This document shows, one piece after another, positions 1 through 7,983 of a DNA stretch of 22,756 nucleotides; positions within the stretch are counted from its first letter, which is position 1; each line of letters opens with the position of its first letter. Source of the DNA: DASXRU01 sp039933315 (GTDB taxonomy: Bacteria > Acidobacteriota > Blastocatellia > Pyrinomonadales > Pyrinomonadaceae); the NCBI GenBank assembly GCA_039933315.1, contig JBDTOI010000055.1, positions 1-22,756 of the forward strand, given 5' to 3'. The notes beneath the pieces were generated by a model. That model was not told the DNA's origin, did not search any database, and worked only from the letters and a program-made list of their open reading frames with translations. The translations under genes were made by a program, and so were the position numbers.

Positions 1-69
1 CGACAGGGTCAATAAAGCCAGTGCCAGAAATGCTGAAAGCGTCTTCCTATTTTTCATGCGATTTCTCAT
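1..69 (-). CDS. N-terminus of an exported protein, probably a second M16 peptidase (cut by window edge)
   Basis: Only 23 codons are visible, reading leftward from ATG at 69 and running off the window. They encode a basic start followed by a hydrophobic stretch (AFLALALLTLS), which is the beginning of a signal peptide. A strong Shine-Dalgarno AAGGAGGT lies at 81-88 on the minus strand, 11 nt before the ATG. The gene begins 2 nt after the stop codon of the upstream M16 peptidase, so the two are almost certainly co-transcribed. In many bacteria M16 peptidases occur as tandem pairs, one carrying HxxEH and one lacking it, so a second M16 protein is the best guess, but no catalytic sequence is visible here. 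A second in-frame ATG at 57 is possible. Confidence 0.6.
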   Translation of the reverse strand, partial: MRNRMKNRKTLSAFLALALLTLS

Positions 70-71
70 GA

Positions 72-1814
72 TTACTGCTTACCTCCTTCGAGTTGCTTGA
101 GGCGATCTTCCAGCATCTTCTTGACCACCTTGAAAAAGTTTTGTTTCTCAGGCGGGGCCGATGCGCTCTGGGTCTCGAGGTTCTGCAGGACCATCCTGAG
201 CTGCTCCGCTTTGGCCTGCATCAGCATCGGTTTCATCTGATTAATTTGCGCCTTGTCCTGATCGGACAGACCAGCGAGCGCCGGATCTTCCGCCGCCGCG
301 CCGCCCGCCGCCTTCTTAGTGTAATAGATGGCAATGGTGCGGTTCTCGGGTTTGAAGTAGGTGTTCGCTACCCGGCGAATATCTTCCGGAGTGACGGCCT
401 GATGGCGAGCCGGGTCGGTGTTGATAGTTTCCCAGCCGCGGTTGTTGTCTCGCAACAGCAGTTGGACCATCAAACCGAAGTTTGATTGGATGCCGCGGAA
501 TGCGCCGGCCGCATACTGGTTCTTGACCTTCTGCAGCTCTCTTGCGTCCACCAATTCCTTCTGCAGTCTTTCGATCTCTTTGTAGAGCGCCTGCTCTACT
601 TCCTCCGGTGTCTTGCCGGGCTTGGCGACTCCGCCTAATTGGAAGTAGCCCTCATACTTGCGCGAATCTCCAAAGGCGCTCGCGTTGTTGGCAAGTCCCT
701 GTTGCAGCACGAGTGCCTTATAGAGACGTCCGGTGCGACCACTGAGCACGCTGCCCAGAATGTCGAGCACAAAATCATCGGGATGACCTTCGGCGACGGT
801 GTGATAACGAACGCGGACTTCGGGCACCGTCTCGGCGTAAGCGACCATGCGCTTTTCAGCCAACTGCGGCATCTCGCTGGTGCGCACCGGTTCCGGCGGC
901 CGCGGGCCGCGCGGCAGACGGCCGAAATATTTCCTGGCCAATTCTGTGGCGCGGGCCGGATCAATATCGCCGACCAGGCACGCGGTCAGGTTATTCGGCG
1001 CATAGTTAACGGCAAAATAGTCGAGCGCCTCCTCGCGGGTGATGCCTTCAAGATCGCTGGGCCAGCCGACTACGGGCCAACCGTAGGGTGAAGACTGCCA
1101 GAACATCGATTCATATTGTTCGTCGAATTTCCCGGTAGGGGTACTGTCCGTGCGCAGGCGACGTTCTTCATGAACCACATCGCGCTCTGAATAAAACTCG
1201 CGGAAGACCGGATTGCGCAGGCGGTCCGATTCCATCCAGAACCAGAGCTCCAGCTTGTTGGCCGGCACATTTATGAAATAGACCGTGAAATCATTACTGG
1301 TGCCCGCGTTCATGCCGGAGCCGCCGGCCGTGGTGTAGACGCGATCAAACTCGTCCTTCACCATCGTTTCTTTTTCGCGCTTGGTCAGCTCGTCAAACTT
1401 TACCAGCAGCTCTTTGTGACGCTCGGAGCGGTACTTTGGATCCTTGGCATCAGTGATTTCGCCGAGCCGGGCCTTCAATATGAGCGACTGCTGTTCCTTC
1501 CGCAGCTCCGCCCGCACCTCGTCCATTTCTTTAATAAGTTGCAGGTTCTGGGCAATGTCTTTGGTGCCGATGGCGTGCGTGCCTTTGAACATCATGTGCT
1601 CAAACAAGTGCGAGAGGCCGGTGATACCGGGGCGTTCGTTAACCGAGCCGACTCGGGCCACCCAGCCGGCGGCCACATTGGGGTCGCCCTTGCGCGGTAC
1701 CAGCAGCAGGCGCATGCCGTTATCGAGCACGACTTCCTGCACGGGCACCTTCTGCGCGGCGATGGCAAACGCGCACAGAAGTAGAGCCAGTAGGCTAAGA
1801 GAGATTTTTTTCAT
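72..1814 (-). CDS. M16 family zinc metallopeptidase (insulinase/pitrilysin type), exported
   Basis: A 580-residue protein with a signal peptide (residues 1-20, hydrophobic core ending in AIAA). The inverted zinc motif HLFEH is at 69-73 and the third ligand is one of the two Glu in VVHEERR (217-218). The C-terminal M16 domain is recognisable from NLTACLVGDID (276-286) and SGRTGRLYKAL (359-369), where the substrate-binding Arg/Tyr pair of the family sits. Between the zinc motif and the third ligand there is an unusually long, charged, probably coiled-coil insertion at about 92-155. The start is supported by GAGGA eight nt upstream on the minus strand. It is expected to act in the periplasm on small peptides or unfolded fragments. 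It is the first gene of a leftward unit that continues into the partial gene at 1-69. The family is secure; the substrate is unknown. Confidence 0.92.
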   Translation of the reverse strand: MKKISLSLLALLLCAFAIAAQKVPVQEVVLDNGMRLLLVPRKGDPNVAAGWVARVGSVNERPGITGLSHLFEHMMFKGTHAIGTKDIAQNLQLIKEMDEVRAELRKEQQSLILKARLGEITDAKDPKYRSERHKELLVKFDELTKREKETMVKDEFDRVYTTAGGSGMNAGTSNDFTVYFINVPANKLELWFWMESDRLRNPVFREFYSERDVVHEERRLRTDSTPTGKFDEQYESMFWQSSPYGWPVVGWPSDLEGITREEALDYFAVNYAPNNLTACLVGDIDPARATELARKYFGRLPRGPRPPEPVRTSEMPQLAEKRMVAYAETVPEVRVRYHTVAEGHPDDFVLDILGSVLSGRTGRLYKALVLQQGLANNASAFGDSRKYEGYFQLGGVAKPGKTPEEVEQALYKEIERLQKELVDARELQKVKNQYAAGAFRGIQSNFGLMVQLLLRDNNRGWETINTDPARHQAVTPEDIRRVANTYFKPENRTIAIYYTKKAAGGAAAEDPALAGLSDQDKAQINQMKPMLMQAKAEQLRMVLQNLETQSASAPPEKQNFFKVVKKMLEDRLKQLEGGKQ

Positions 1815-1831
1815 TGGTGGATCCTCGTGTT

Positions 1832-1862
1832 ATATGAGATCTAGATTTTAGATCTGAGATTC
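1832..1862. repeat. short degenerate AT-rich palindromic repeat upstream of the M16 gene
   Basis: The sequence around TGAGATCTAGATTTTAGATC reads as an imperfect palindrome made of short AGATCT/TAGAT words, lying between the divergent M16 and RluA genes. The rest of the 198-nt gap shows no gene. No convincing promoter hexamer pair was found for either gene. Confidence 0.35.
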
Positions 1863-2012
1863 CTAAACTGGGGAGGGCCAATCATATCAGCGACGATTGA
1901 TTTTCCCAACTGGCCAGAGGGGATCGATAACCTCTCTGGCGTACCCCTGCGGAGCTAATACGGGTATTCTGACATTTAGTTTTCGATTTTCAGAAAGCAA
2001 CGAGGATCAATT

Positions 2013-2918
2013 TTGCAGGTTCCGCTTCCCATAGTCGATGGCGTCGGTCCGAGTTCCCACCAGCTGCCGGTCGGGGAGTGGAAGACTGTTTTCGATTTTC
2101 TGCAGGAGCGGTTCCCTCAAATCGAGGCGGAGACGTGGCTGTTACGGATGAAAAAGGGCCAGGTGGTGGACGAGACCGGACGCCGCCTGGATGCCCTGAG
2201 TCCCTACCGGGTGGGCGCCTGTCTCTTCTACTATCGCGAGCTTGAATCGGAAACGCCGATACCGTTTGCTGAAGAAGTTCTTTACGAGGATGAGCACATC
2301 GTGGTGGTGGATAAGCCTAATTTCCTGCCCGTGATTCCGGCCGGGCGCTTCCTGCATGAAACGCTCCTGGTCCGGTTAAAGAAGCAGGGTAAGCGGGAAG
2401 CGCTGGTTCCTGCTCACCGCCTGGACCGCGAGACAGCAGGCGTTATTCTTTTTTCGCGCAACGAAAAAACCAGGGGTCATTACTCGGCGTTATTTCAAAA
2501 CCGGAGAGTCAGGAAAGTTTACGAGGCTATCGCGCCGGCAGCGCCGCAGAGCCACTTTCCGGTGACGCGTCGCAGTCGCATTGTGCCGGGCGATCCGTTC
2601 TTTCGTATGAAGGAGGTTGCCGGCGAGCCGAACGCGGAGACTCGTATTGATGTGATCGAGCAGATGGACGAGCTGGCTCTTTATCGATTGTTGCCCCTCA
2701 CCGGTAGAAAGCACCAGCTCCGCATTCATCTCGCGGCCCTGGGTATCCCGATCGTTAATGACCGGCTCTATCCTGAACTGACCAGCACAGTCGGATCGAA
2801 TCGCGAAGACGATTTTTCCCATCCGCTGAAACTGCTGGCCAGATCAATTTCGTTTTCAGACCCATTGACTGGTGAGGAGCGTTACTTTGAAAGCTCAAGA
2901 ACTCTTAATGAAAGGTAA
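2013..2918 (+). CDS. RluA-family RNA pseudouridine synthase
   Basis: A 301-residue protein. The catalytic motif HRLDRETAGVILFSR spans 135-149, with the nucleophilic Asp at 138. The second family motif, GRKHQLRIHLAALG, is near 231 and is followed by PIVNDRLYP. Upstream of the catalytic core are EDEHIVVVDKP (92-102), the usual opening of the RluA catalytic domain, and a roughly 80-residue N-terminal part that may be a small RNA-binding module. The reaction is isomerisation of specific uridines to pseudouridine in rRNA or tRNA in the cytoplasm. The start is TTG at 2013, with CGAGGA six nt upstream; the first in-frame ATG lies inside the protein at residue 46, so TTG is preferred. The target base cannot be told from sequence alone. 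Confidence 0.9.
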   Translation: MQVPLPIVDGVGPSSHQLPVGEWKTVFDFLQERFPQIEAETWLLRMKKGQVVDETGRRLDALSPYRVGACLFYYRELESETPIPFAEEVLYEDEHIVVVDKPNFLPVIPAGRFLHETLLVRLKKQGKREALVPAHRLDRETAGVILFSRNEKTRGHYSALFQNRRVRKVYEAIAPAAPQSHFPVTRRSRIVPGDPFFRMKEVAGEPNAETRIDVIEQMDELALYRLLPLTGRKHQLRIHLAALGIPIVNDRLYPELTSTVGSNREDDFSHPLKLLARSISFSDPLTGEERYFESSRTLNER

Positions 2919-2926
2919 CCTATTTC

Positions 2927-3148
2927 ATGAACCCGCCAATTAACATGCACGCTGCCCGGATGGCGCTCAATCAGGATCCCGAGCTGCGGGATTGGGTCGA
3001 GGAATGGTTAAAGCAGAAGGAGCGAACCGCGCAGCCAACTATGACTGATGCAGAGTTTGAGAAACATTGGCTTTATGCCCGGCCAGAGAGAATGCACGAG
3101 GGGGCCATTGAGGGCGTGGCTGCCTACCGAAGTCTCAAAGGGTCTTAG
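2927..3148 (+). CDS. small hypothetical protein (73 aa)
   Basis: A short ORF starting 8 nt after the RluA stop codon, with GAAAGG upstream of the ATG. The product is soluble, rich in Glu, Arg and Trp (for example DWVEEWLKQKE) and probably helical, with no motif I recognise. Its tight spacing suggests translation on the RluA transcript. A longer upstream form of the next reading frame would overlap it, but that extension is unlikely to be coding (see the MutS-like gene). Coding status is probable rather than certain. Confidence 0.55.
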   Translation: MNPPINMHAARMALNQDPELRDWVEEWLKQKERTAQPTMTDAEFEKHWLYARPERMHEGAIEGVAAYRSLKGS

Positions 3149-3248
3149 GTCGCTTCGAGAATTTATGCAGGCTGATGGGGTAGCGGGGATCTTTTCCGAT
3201 ATAGGAGGAATAGGTCGAATAGGCCCTATTCTTTTCAACCTCAAGCTA

Positions 3249-5126
3249 ATGCAGACCGAAAACTTTGACACTGCGCAACGCCTCACTGGCCTCGAGAATA
3301 TGATCGCGAGGTTGAAACGACGCGCGGATCAACTGGAGGCAATCAGTCGGAAGTATTGGCAGGCGCGGAGAATTGTGTTTTTCGGCGGTGGCGTGCTGGC
3401 GTTGTTTGTTTTTCAATACTTCGGCAGCCGCGCTGGCTGGGCGTTAACGATCCTGCTGGCCACAATCTTCTCAGTGGTGGCTTTGTATCACCGAAGAGTT
3501 CGCGACAGTATTGCGGCAAACTCTTTAATGGTGAACATCAAACGAATTCAGATAGCCAGGATTCAACTGGACTGGGAAGCGTTACCACATCCCGATCGCT
3601 GGCCGGATACATCATCCCCGCCCGCGGAACATCCGTTTGAGACGGATCTGGACATCACCGGCGATCGCTCGCTCCACCGACTGCTCGACAGCGCCGTCAC
3701 CAGGGGCGGCAGCCAGAGGTTGAAGTCATGGTTGCTGAATAGCGCTCCCGAGGCTCTGACTATCAGGAAAAGACAGTCGCTGGTCAATGAGCTTAAAAGG
3801 CATTCCCTTTTCCGTGACAAGCTGCAACTGAGTTCGGCCATTGCCAGTCGCGACGCGAGGGTGGAGGGAATCGAAGGGGCCCAGGGCGGCCAATGGGATG
3901 CGGCGGTATTGGTTGACTGGATTCAACCGGGACAGGGCAAATCGCTTCTTTCAATTGTGTCATTGCTCGGCGGACTGGCGGGCTTAAACATCACGTTGAT
4001 CGTGCTGGCCGGGATGGACCTTGTGCCGCATGTTTGGCCGATTACTTTTCTTATCTACCTGGGTGTGATGATCGCGCGGCAAGGCCGGATCGCAACGGCA
4101 TGGGGAGAGTTACAGGAACTGGAAAAAGCTCTGCGCCGGTTCAGGTCAGTCTTTAAGTATCTTGAATCGCGCGGATATCAGGACACACCAGGTCTGCGCG
4201 AAGTCTGCGCCCCATTCCTGGATAAAAGGCGACGCCCCTCCTCTGAATTTAAGAGGCTGGAACGATTGGCCTCGGCGCTGGGAATGAGAACGAATGCACT
4301 GCTCTGGCTTTTGATCCACGCGGTAGTTCCGTGGGACTTTTATTTTACCTGGCGGCTGGAGTTGTTGAAGAAAGAGCTGGCTGACCTTTTGCCTCGCTGG
4401 CTGGACGCCTGGTATGAGCTTGAGGCATTGAATTCACTGGCCAATTTCGCCTGGTTGAATCCGCGTTATGTTTTTCCCGAAATCACCTCGGAAGCGAACC
4501 TGTTTGACGCCCGTGCTTTGTGCCATCCGCTGCTGAAGTCAGAAACTAAAGTCTGCAATGACCTGCAGTTGGGCGATGAGAGTAAGATTGCCATTCTTAC
4601 CGGGTCGAACATGGCGGGGAAGAGCACGCTGCTGCGGACGGTGGGCGTGAATCTTTGCCTGGCTTATGCTGGAGCGCCAGTGAATGCCGGCTCTTTAAGA
4701 ACTTCATTGTTTCGCGTCTTCACGTGCATTAAGGTAAGCGATTCGGTGCAGGACGGGCTGTCGTACTTTTATGCGGAAGTGAAACGGTTGAAGGCTTTGC
4801 TCCTGGCCACAGAGAAAGCGGATGACCTCCCGGTGCTGTTTCTGATCGATGAAATTTTCCGCGGTACAAACAGCCGCGAGCGCCTGATCGGTAGCCGCGC
4901 CTACATACGAGAGTTGGCCAGGCGCCGGGTTCTGGGACTTATCGCCACGCATGATCTCGAACTGGTAAAACTTGCGGATGAGATTCCGGGAGTCGCAAAC
5001 TTCCATTTCCGCGAAGAAGTGCGGGAAGGGAAGATGGTTTTCGATTACCGCCTGCGGCCCGGGCCATGCCCGACCACCAACGCGTTACAGATCATGAAGC
5101 TGGAAGGGCTGCCGGTGGACGGTTAA
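3249..5126 (+). CDS. membrane-anchored MutS-core ATPase (MutS domain V family protein)
   Basis: With the start at 3249 the product has 625 residues. The C-terminal third is the MutS/MSH ATPase: Walker A GSNMAGKSTLL from about 452, Walker B LFLIDEIFRGTNSRE with the catalytic Asp-Glu at 534-535, and the switch His in ATHDLEL. A lever/clamp-like helical region precedes it. Two hydrophobic hairpins lie near residues 42-80 and 230-275, giving a predicted membrane anchor that true MutS lacks; the mismatch-recognition domain I is absent. Proteins of this architecture are widespread but functionally uncharacterised, so a mismatch-repair role should not be assumed. The frame is open from 3048 and alternative ATGs exist at 3048 and 3165. 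I chose 3249 because the family starts with a charged helix just before the first membrane hairpin, and because 3190-3235 is low-complexity, palindromic DNA (GAATAGG/CCTATTC). No good ribosome binding site decides it. Confidence 0.85.
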   Translation: MQTENFDTAQRLTGLENMIARLKRRADQLEAISRKYWQARRIVFFGGGVLALFVFQYFGSRAGWALTILLATIFSVVALYHRRVRDSIAANSLMVNIKRIQIARIQLDWEALPHPDRWPDTSSPPAEHPFETDLDITGDRSLHRLLDSAVTRGGSQRLKSWLLNSAPEALTIRKRQSLVNELKRHSLFRDKLQLSSAIASRDARVEGIEGAQGGQWDAAVLVDWIQPGQGKSLLSIVSLLGGLAGLNITLIVLAGMDLVPHVWPITFLIYLGVMIARQGRIATAWGELQELEKALRRFRSVFKYLESRGYQDTPGLREVCAPFLDKRRRPSSEFKRLERLASALGMRTNALLWLLIHAVVPWDFYFTWRLELLKKELADLLPRWLDAWYELEALNSLANFAWLNPRYVFPEITSEANLFDARALCHPLLKSETKVCNDLQLGDESKIAILTGSNMAGKSTLLRTVGVNLCLAYAGAPVNAGSLRTSLFRVFTCIKVSDSVQDGLSYFYAEVKRLKALLLATEKADDLPVLFLIDEIFRGTNSRERLIGSRAYIRELARRRVLGLIATHDLELVKLADEIPGVANFHFREEVREGKMVFDYRLRPGPCPTTNALQIMKLEGLPVDG

Positions 5127-5189
5127 TGACAAAACTTTCAATCGCACGGTGACTTCAGAGTATTGGCAGCGGGCATTTTGGGTCAGTTG

Positions 5190-5296
5190 GAGTTTCACGC
5201 AAAGGCGCTACGAAAGGAAAGACATAAGGCGCAAAGAAAAGCGCCAACTCTTTGCGCCTTCCGGTCTTCTTTTCTTAGCGCCTTTGCGTGAAACTC
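5190..5296. repeat. long palindromic repeat, family B, copy 1
   Basis: Outer arms GAGTTTCACGCAAAGGCGCT and its reverse complement close a second inner stem, AAGGCGCAAAG / CTTTGCGCCTT, so about 107 nt can fold into one long hairpin. A second copy of the same design is at 15922-16030. The element fills most of the gap between the MutS-like gene and the BNR gene. It lacks any ORF and may be a miniature mobile element or a structural/termination signal. Confidence 0.85.
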
Positions 5297-5381
5297 AGGC
5301 GACGCTGCCAGCTTGTTGAAGTGTTTCCTGATGCTCTTTTGCTAAAGAAGTACGCGCCACGTTTCCATGTCCGGAGATTGA

Positions 5382-6551
5382 ATGAAAGTACTTAACCTCC
5401 ATTTTGTCGTGATTCTAATGTTGGGCTTTTGGTTCCTTTCGTCAAAGGACTCGTATGCACAATCCCGCATGACCTTGGCTCAACTCAATACGCAGCGAAC
5501 CTTTATCGAACCGGGCCACCAACCGTCGTTTACCGCAATGCCATATTGGACCATGGAAACCAGCGGCGTCACTGCTCGTCTGCGCGGCATCAGCGCAGTG
5601 GATGACCGGGTCGCATGGGCCAGTGGTTCTGGCAACACTGTATTGCGCACTACTGACGGGGGCCAGACATGGACGAAACTGACGGTGACTAACAGTCAAA
5701 AAGATCCGCTCGACTTTCGCGACATCGACGCCATCGACGCCCGGACCGCCTACGTGCTCAGCATCGGCAATGGTCCCGCGTCGCGCATTTACAAGACGAG
5801 CGACGGTGGTCAAACGTGGACTTTGCAATTCAAGGGTGAAGATCCCAAAGAGTTCTGGGATGCGATGTCCTTCTGGGATGCGGTCAACGGCATCGTCCTG
5901 GGCGACTCGGTAAATGGTCAGTTCTGCATCATGACCACCAGCAACGGCGGGCGGACTTGGACTCGTGTGCCTGCGGCCGTTTTGCCACCAGCCCTTGAGA
6001 ATGAAGGCGCGTTTGCGGCCAGTGGCACCAACATCGCGGTATGGGGAAAGAGTCATGCCTGGCTTGCCACCGGCGCCGGCGCAAAAGCTCGCGTACTGCG
6101 CACCGCAGATCGCGGTCGGACGTGGAAGGTCTCCGAGACGCCGCTCATGGCTGGGCCATCTTCAGGTATCTTCTCGATTGCTTTCCGCGACGCGAAGCAC
6201 GGGGTAATTGCCGGCGGTGATTACACGAAGGAAAAAGAAGCGGTCAACAATCTAGCGATGACCAGCGACGGCGGCGTCACCTGGACACTGGTAAAGGGTT
6301 TGTCCGGCTTCCGCTCAGCTGTTGCGTACATTCCTGTTATGTCACCAGGTCAGACGCCGGCGCTCGTCGCTCTTGGGCCATCTGGGACGGATTTTTCAAT
6401 TGACGATGGCCATACCTGGGTGCAGCTTGAAGGCCCTGGATTCGACACCCTGAGCTTTGCTCGTCATACCGCTCGAGGGCTGCGACAAGCGAGCCCCGTC
6501 GGTTGGGCTGCGGGTGCAAAAGGAAGCATCGCCCGGTTTGCAACATTGTAG
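5382..6551 (+). CDS. exported BNR/YCF48-type beta-propeller protein
   Basis: A 389-residue protein with a signal peptide (hydrophobic core at 8-20, probable cleavage after SYA near 26). At least five blades carry the BNR/Asp-box signature: TTDGGQTWTKL, TSDGGQTWTLQ, TSNGGRTWTRV, TADRGRTWKVS and TSDGGVTWTLV, with a sixth degenerate IDDGHTWVQL. This matches the YCF48/photosystem II assembly-factor-like and sialidase-like propeller fold. No sialidase active site can be identified, so a binding or assembly role outside the cytoplasm is more likely than hydrolysis. The start has GGAG six nt upstream. The TAG stop codon (6549-6551) is formed by the GTAG head of the repeat beginning at 6548, so the original C-terminus may have been altered by that element. 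Confidence 0.85.
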   Translation: MKVLNLHFVVILMLGFWFLSSKDSYAQSRMTLAQLNTQRTFIEPGHQPSFTAMPYWTMETSGVTARLRGISAVDDRVAWASGSGNTVLRTTDGGQTWTKLTVTNSQKDPLDFRDIDAIDARTAYVLSIGNGPASRIYKTSDGGQTWTLQFKGEDPKEFWDAMSFWDAVNGIVLGDSVNGQFCIMTTSNGGRTWTRVPAAVLPPALENEGAFAASGTNIAVWGKSHAWLATGAGAKARVLRTADRGRTWKVSETPLMAGPSSGIFSIAFRDAKHGVIAGGDYTKEKEAVNNLAMTSDGGVTWTLVKGLSGFRSAVAYIPVMSPGQTPALVALGPSGTDFSIDDGHTWVQLEGPGFDTLSFARHTARGLRQASPVGWAAGAKGSIARFATL

Positions 6552-6712
6552 GGGCGGCACTCCGTGGCCGCCCCTTCTCATGAAGTTGGAGTGACCGGCC
6601 GGTCGCGACAAAGAGCGCGGTGCGGAGTGCCGCTACCGCGACTGCGATGAAAAGGGGAGTGACGCCCCCGCGGTCGCAAGGAAGAGGGGCGGCCACGGAG
6701 TGCCGCCCCTAC
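6548..6712. repeat. REPIN-like repeat, family A, copy 1 (GTAG-headed)
   Basis: Two inverted arms, each beginning with GTAG followed by the hairpin GGGGCGGC-N8-GCCGCCCC, lie at 6548-6576 on the plus strand and 6685-6712 on the minus strand. The arms are identical over 28 nt. The 108-nt interior carries a further GTAG-headed hairpin-like unit on the minus strand at about 6613-6636 and a GGGGAGTGACGCCCC palindrome near 6653. Copies 2 and 3 of the same family are at 7851 and 12891. Confidence 0.88.
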
Positions 6713-6737
6713 GGTTTGATCCTGGACGGCCTCTCTT

Positions 6738-7919
6738 ATGCTCAAAAAAGTTCTACTGCTATCAGCGTCGGCCGGCGCCGGCCATGTCCGCGCGGCACAG
6801 GCATTGGAAAAAGCTTTCAACGACGAGGGCGCGGCGCAGGAGGTGCGCCACGTTGATACTCTCCAATTCACCAACAAAGTCTTCCGCCACCTATACTCCA
6901 GGGCCTACATCGATCTGGTCAACAACATGCCGGAAGTAACCGGACTCTTTTACGACAAGTTCGATACGCCCTGGAAGAACGAGCGTCGCCGGCTCGCGCT
7001 CGACAAACTCAACACGCGCCCTTTCGTGAAACTACTGCGCGAATACCAGCCCGATCTAATTGTCTGCACGCACTTCCTGCCGGCGGAGATTGTCTCCTGG
7101 CTCAAAGCCAAAGAACGCATCGCCAGCCGCCAGGCCATTATCGTCACTGACTTTGATGTTCATGCGATGTGGCTCTGTCATCATTACGAGCGATACTTTG
7201 TGGCCATTGACGAAGCCCGCGCGTATCTTGAAGCGCTGGGAATACCAAAGGAGAAGATAACTGTCAGCGGCATTCCCATTGATCCGGTCTTTGCGCTGTC
7301 CAAAGACAAAAGGCAGATGCGCATCAAGCACGGACTAATCCCGGATCGGACAACGATTCTGGTATCTGCCGGAGGCGCCGGAGTTGGCGCAATGGACCAT
7401 CTGGTTGCGTCGCTGCTCCCCATCCAACATCCGGTCCAGGTAATCGCTATCTGCGGCCGCAACGCGGACTTGAAAAAGCGTTTGACCAAACTGGCGTCGC
7501 GCATTAAGCCGGATGCGAATGTAACGGTGAAACCGTTCGGTTACACGCAAGAGATGGACGAGCTGATGACTGCTTCTGATCTGGTGTTGGGCAAACCGGG
7601 TGGTCTGACAACTTCAGAGGCGCTGGCAAAAGGACTGGTCTTTGTCATTGTCAATCCGATCCCAGGGCAGGAAGAGCGCAATTCAGATCACTTGCTCGAG
7701 GCCGCCGCAGCCATTCGTTGCAACAACCTGCCGATTCTGGCTTACAAACTCGATCGGCTGCTGACCGATCCGGCGCGCTTCGCGACCATGCAGGCGAACG
7801 TCAAAGAGATGGCGAAGCCGAACGCTGCCCGTGACATTGTGCAAAAACTTGTAGGGGCGGCACTCCGTGGCCGCCCCCCTCTTTATCCGATCCGAGGAGG
7901 GGCGTCGACCCCACTTTAA
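6738..7919 (+). CDS. MGDG synthase/UgtP-like glycosyltransferase (GT28 family)
   Basis: A 393-residue GT-B glycosyltransferase. The N-terminal lipid-acceptor domain opens with LLLSASAGAGHVRAAQAL (6-23), the glycine-rich, GH-containing signature of MGDG synthase and processive diacylglycerol glucosyltransferases. The C-terminal nucleotide-sugar domain has SAGGAGVGAMDHL near 211 and KPGGLTTSEALAKGL (about 285-299) followed by NPIPGQEERNSDHLL, the UDP-sugar-binding region of the family. The likely role is transfer of glucose or galactose to diacylglycerol at the inner face of the membrane, producing glycolipids. The last 23 residues (VGAALRGRPP onward) are encoded by repeat copy 2 starting at 7851, so the native end was probably just after DIVQKL. 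The ATG at 6738 lies 26 nt after repeat copy 1 and has no clear ribosome binding site. Confidence 0.88.
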   Translation: MLKKVLLLSASAGAGHVRAAQALEKAFNDEGAAQEVRHVDTLQFTNKVFRHLYSRAYIDLVNNMPEVTGLFYDKFDTPWKNERRRLALDKLNTRPFVKLLREYQPDLIVCTHFLPAEIVSWLKAKERIASRQAIIVTDFDVHAMWLCHHYERYFVAIDEARAYLEALGIPKEKITVSGIPIDPVFALSKDKRQMRIKHGLIPDRTTILVSAGGAGVGAMDHLVASLLPIQHPVQVIAICGRNADLKKRLTKLASRIKPDANVTVKPFGYTQEMDELMTASDLVLGKPGGLTTSEALAKGLVFVIVNPIPGQEERNSDHLLEAAAAIRCNNLPILAYKLDRLLTDPARFATMQANVKEMAKPNAARDIVQKLVGAALRGRPPLYPIRGGASTPL

Positions 7920-7956
7920 TCCGAGGAGGGGGGCGGCCACGGAGTGCCGCCCCTAC
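7851..7956. repeat. REPIN-like repeat, family A, copy 2, overlapping a gene end
   Basis: Left arm GTAGGGGCGGCACTCCGTGG starts at 7851 and its inverted partner ends at 7956, with about 40 nt between the hairpins. The left arm lies inside the glycosyltransferase reading frame, which reads GTA as Val and terminates at TAA 7917-7919 within the element. The right arm has one extra G in its stem. The repeat also creates a spurious upstream ATG at 7867 in frame with the next gene. Confidence 0.88.
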
Positions 7957-7983
7957 AATGCAAGCCCGAGAGGAACGTCCTCT

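Noticed and set aside
1913..1940. GCCAGAG/CTCTGGC hairpin upstream of the RluA gene
   Set aside because: A 7-bp stem with a 14-nt loop and no T-run or known motif; could be chance.
3048..3248. N-terminal extension of the MutS-like ATPase
   Set aside because: It overlaps the 73-residue gene in another frame and includes palindromic low-complexity DNA; the family begins near 3249.
5442..6056. Long antisense ORF (204 codons) within the BNR gene
   Set aside because: The plus-strand frame has a signal peptide and repeated Asp-box motifs; the antisense frame is a GC-driven shadow.
7867..7983. N-terminal extension of the amidohydrolase from ATG 7867
   Set aside because: The codons are REPIN DNA; a clean signal peptide and ribosome binding site start at 7984.
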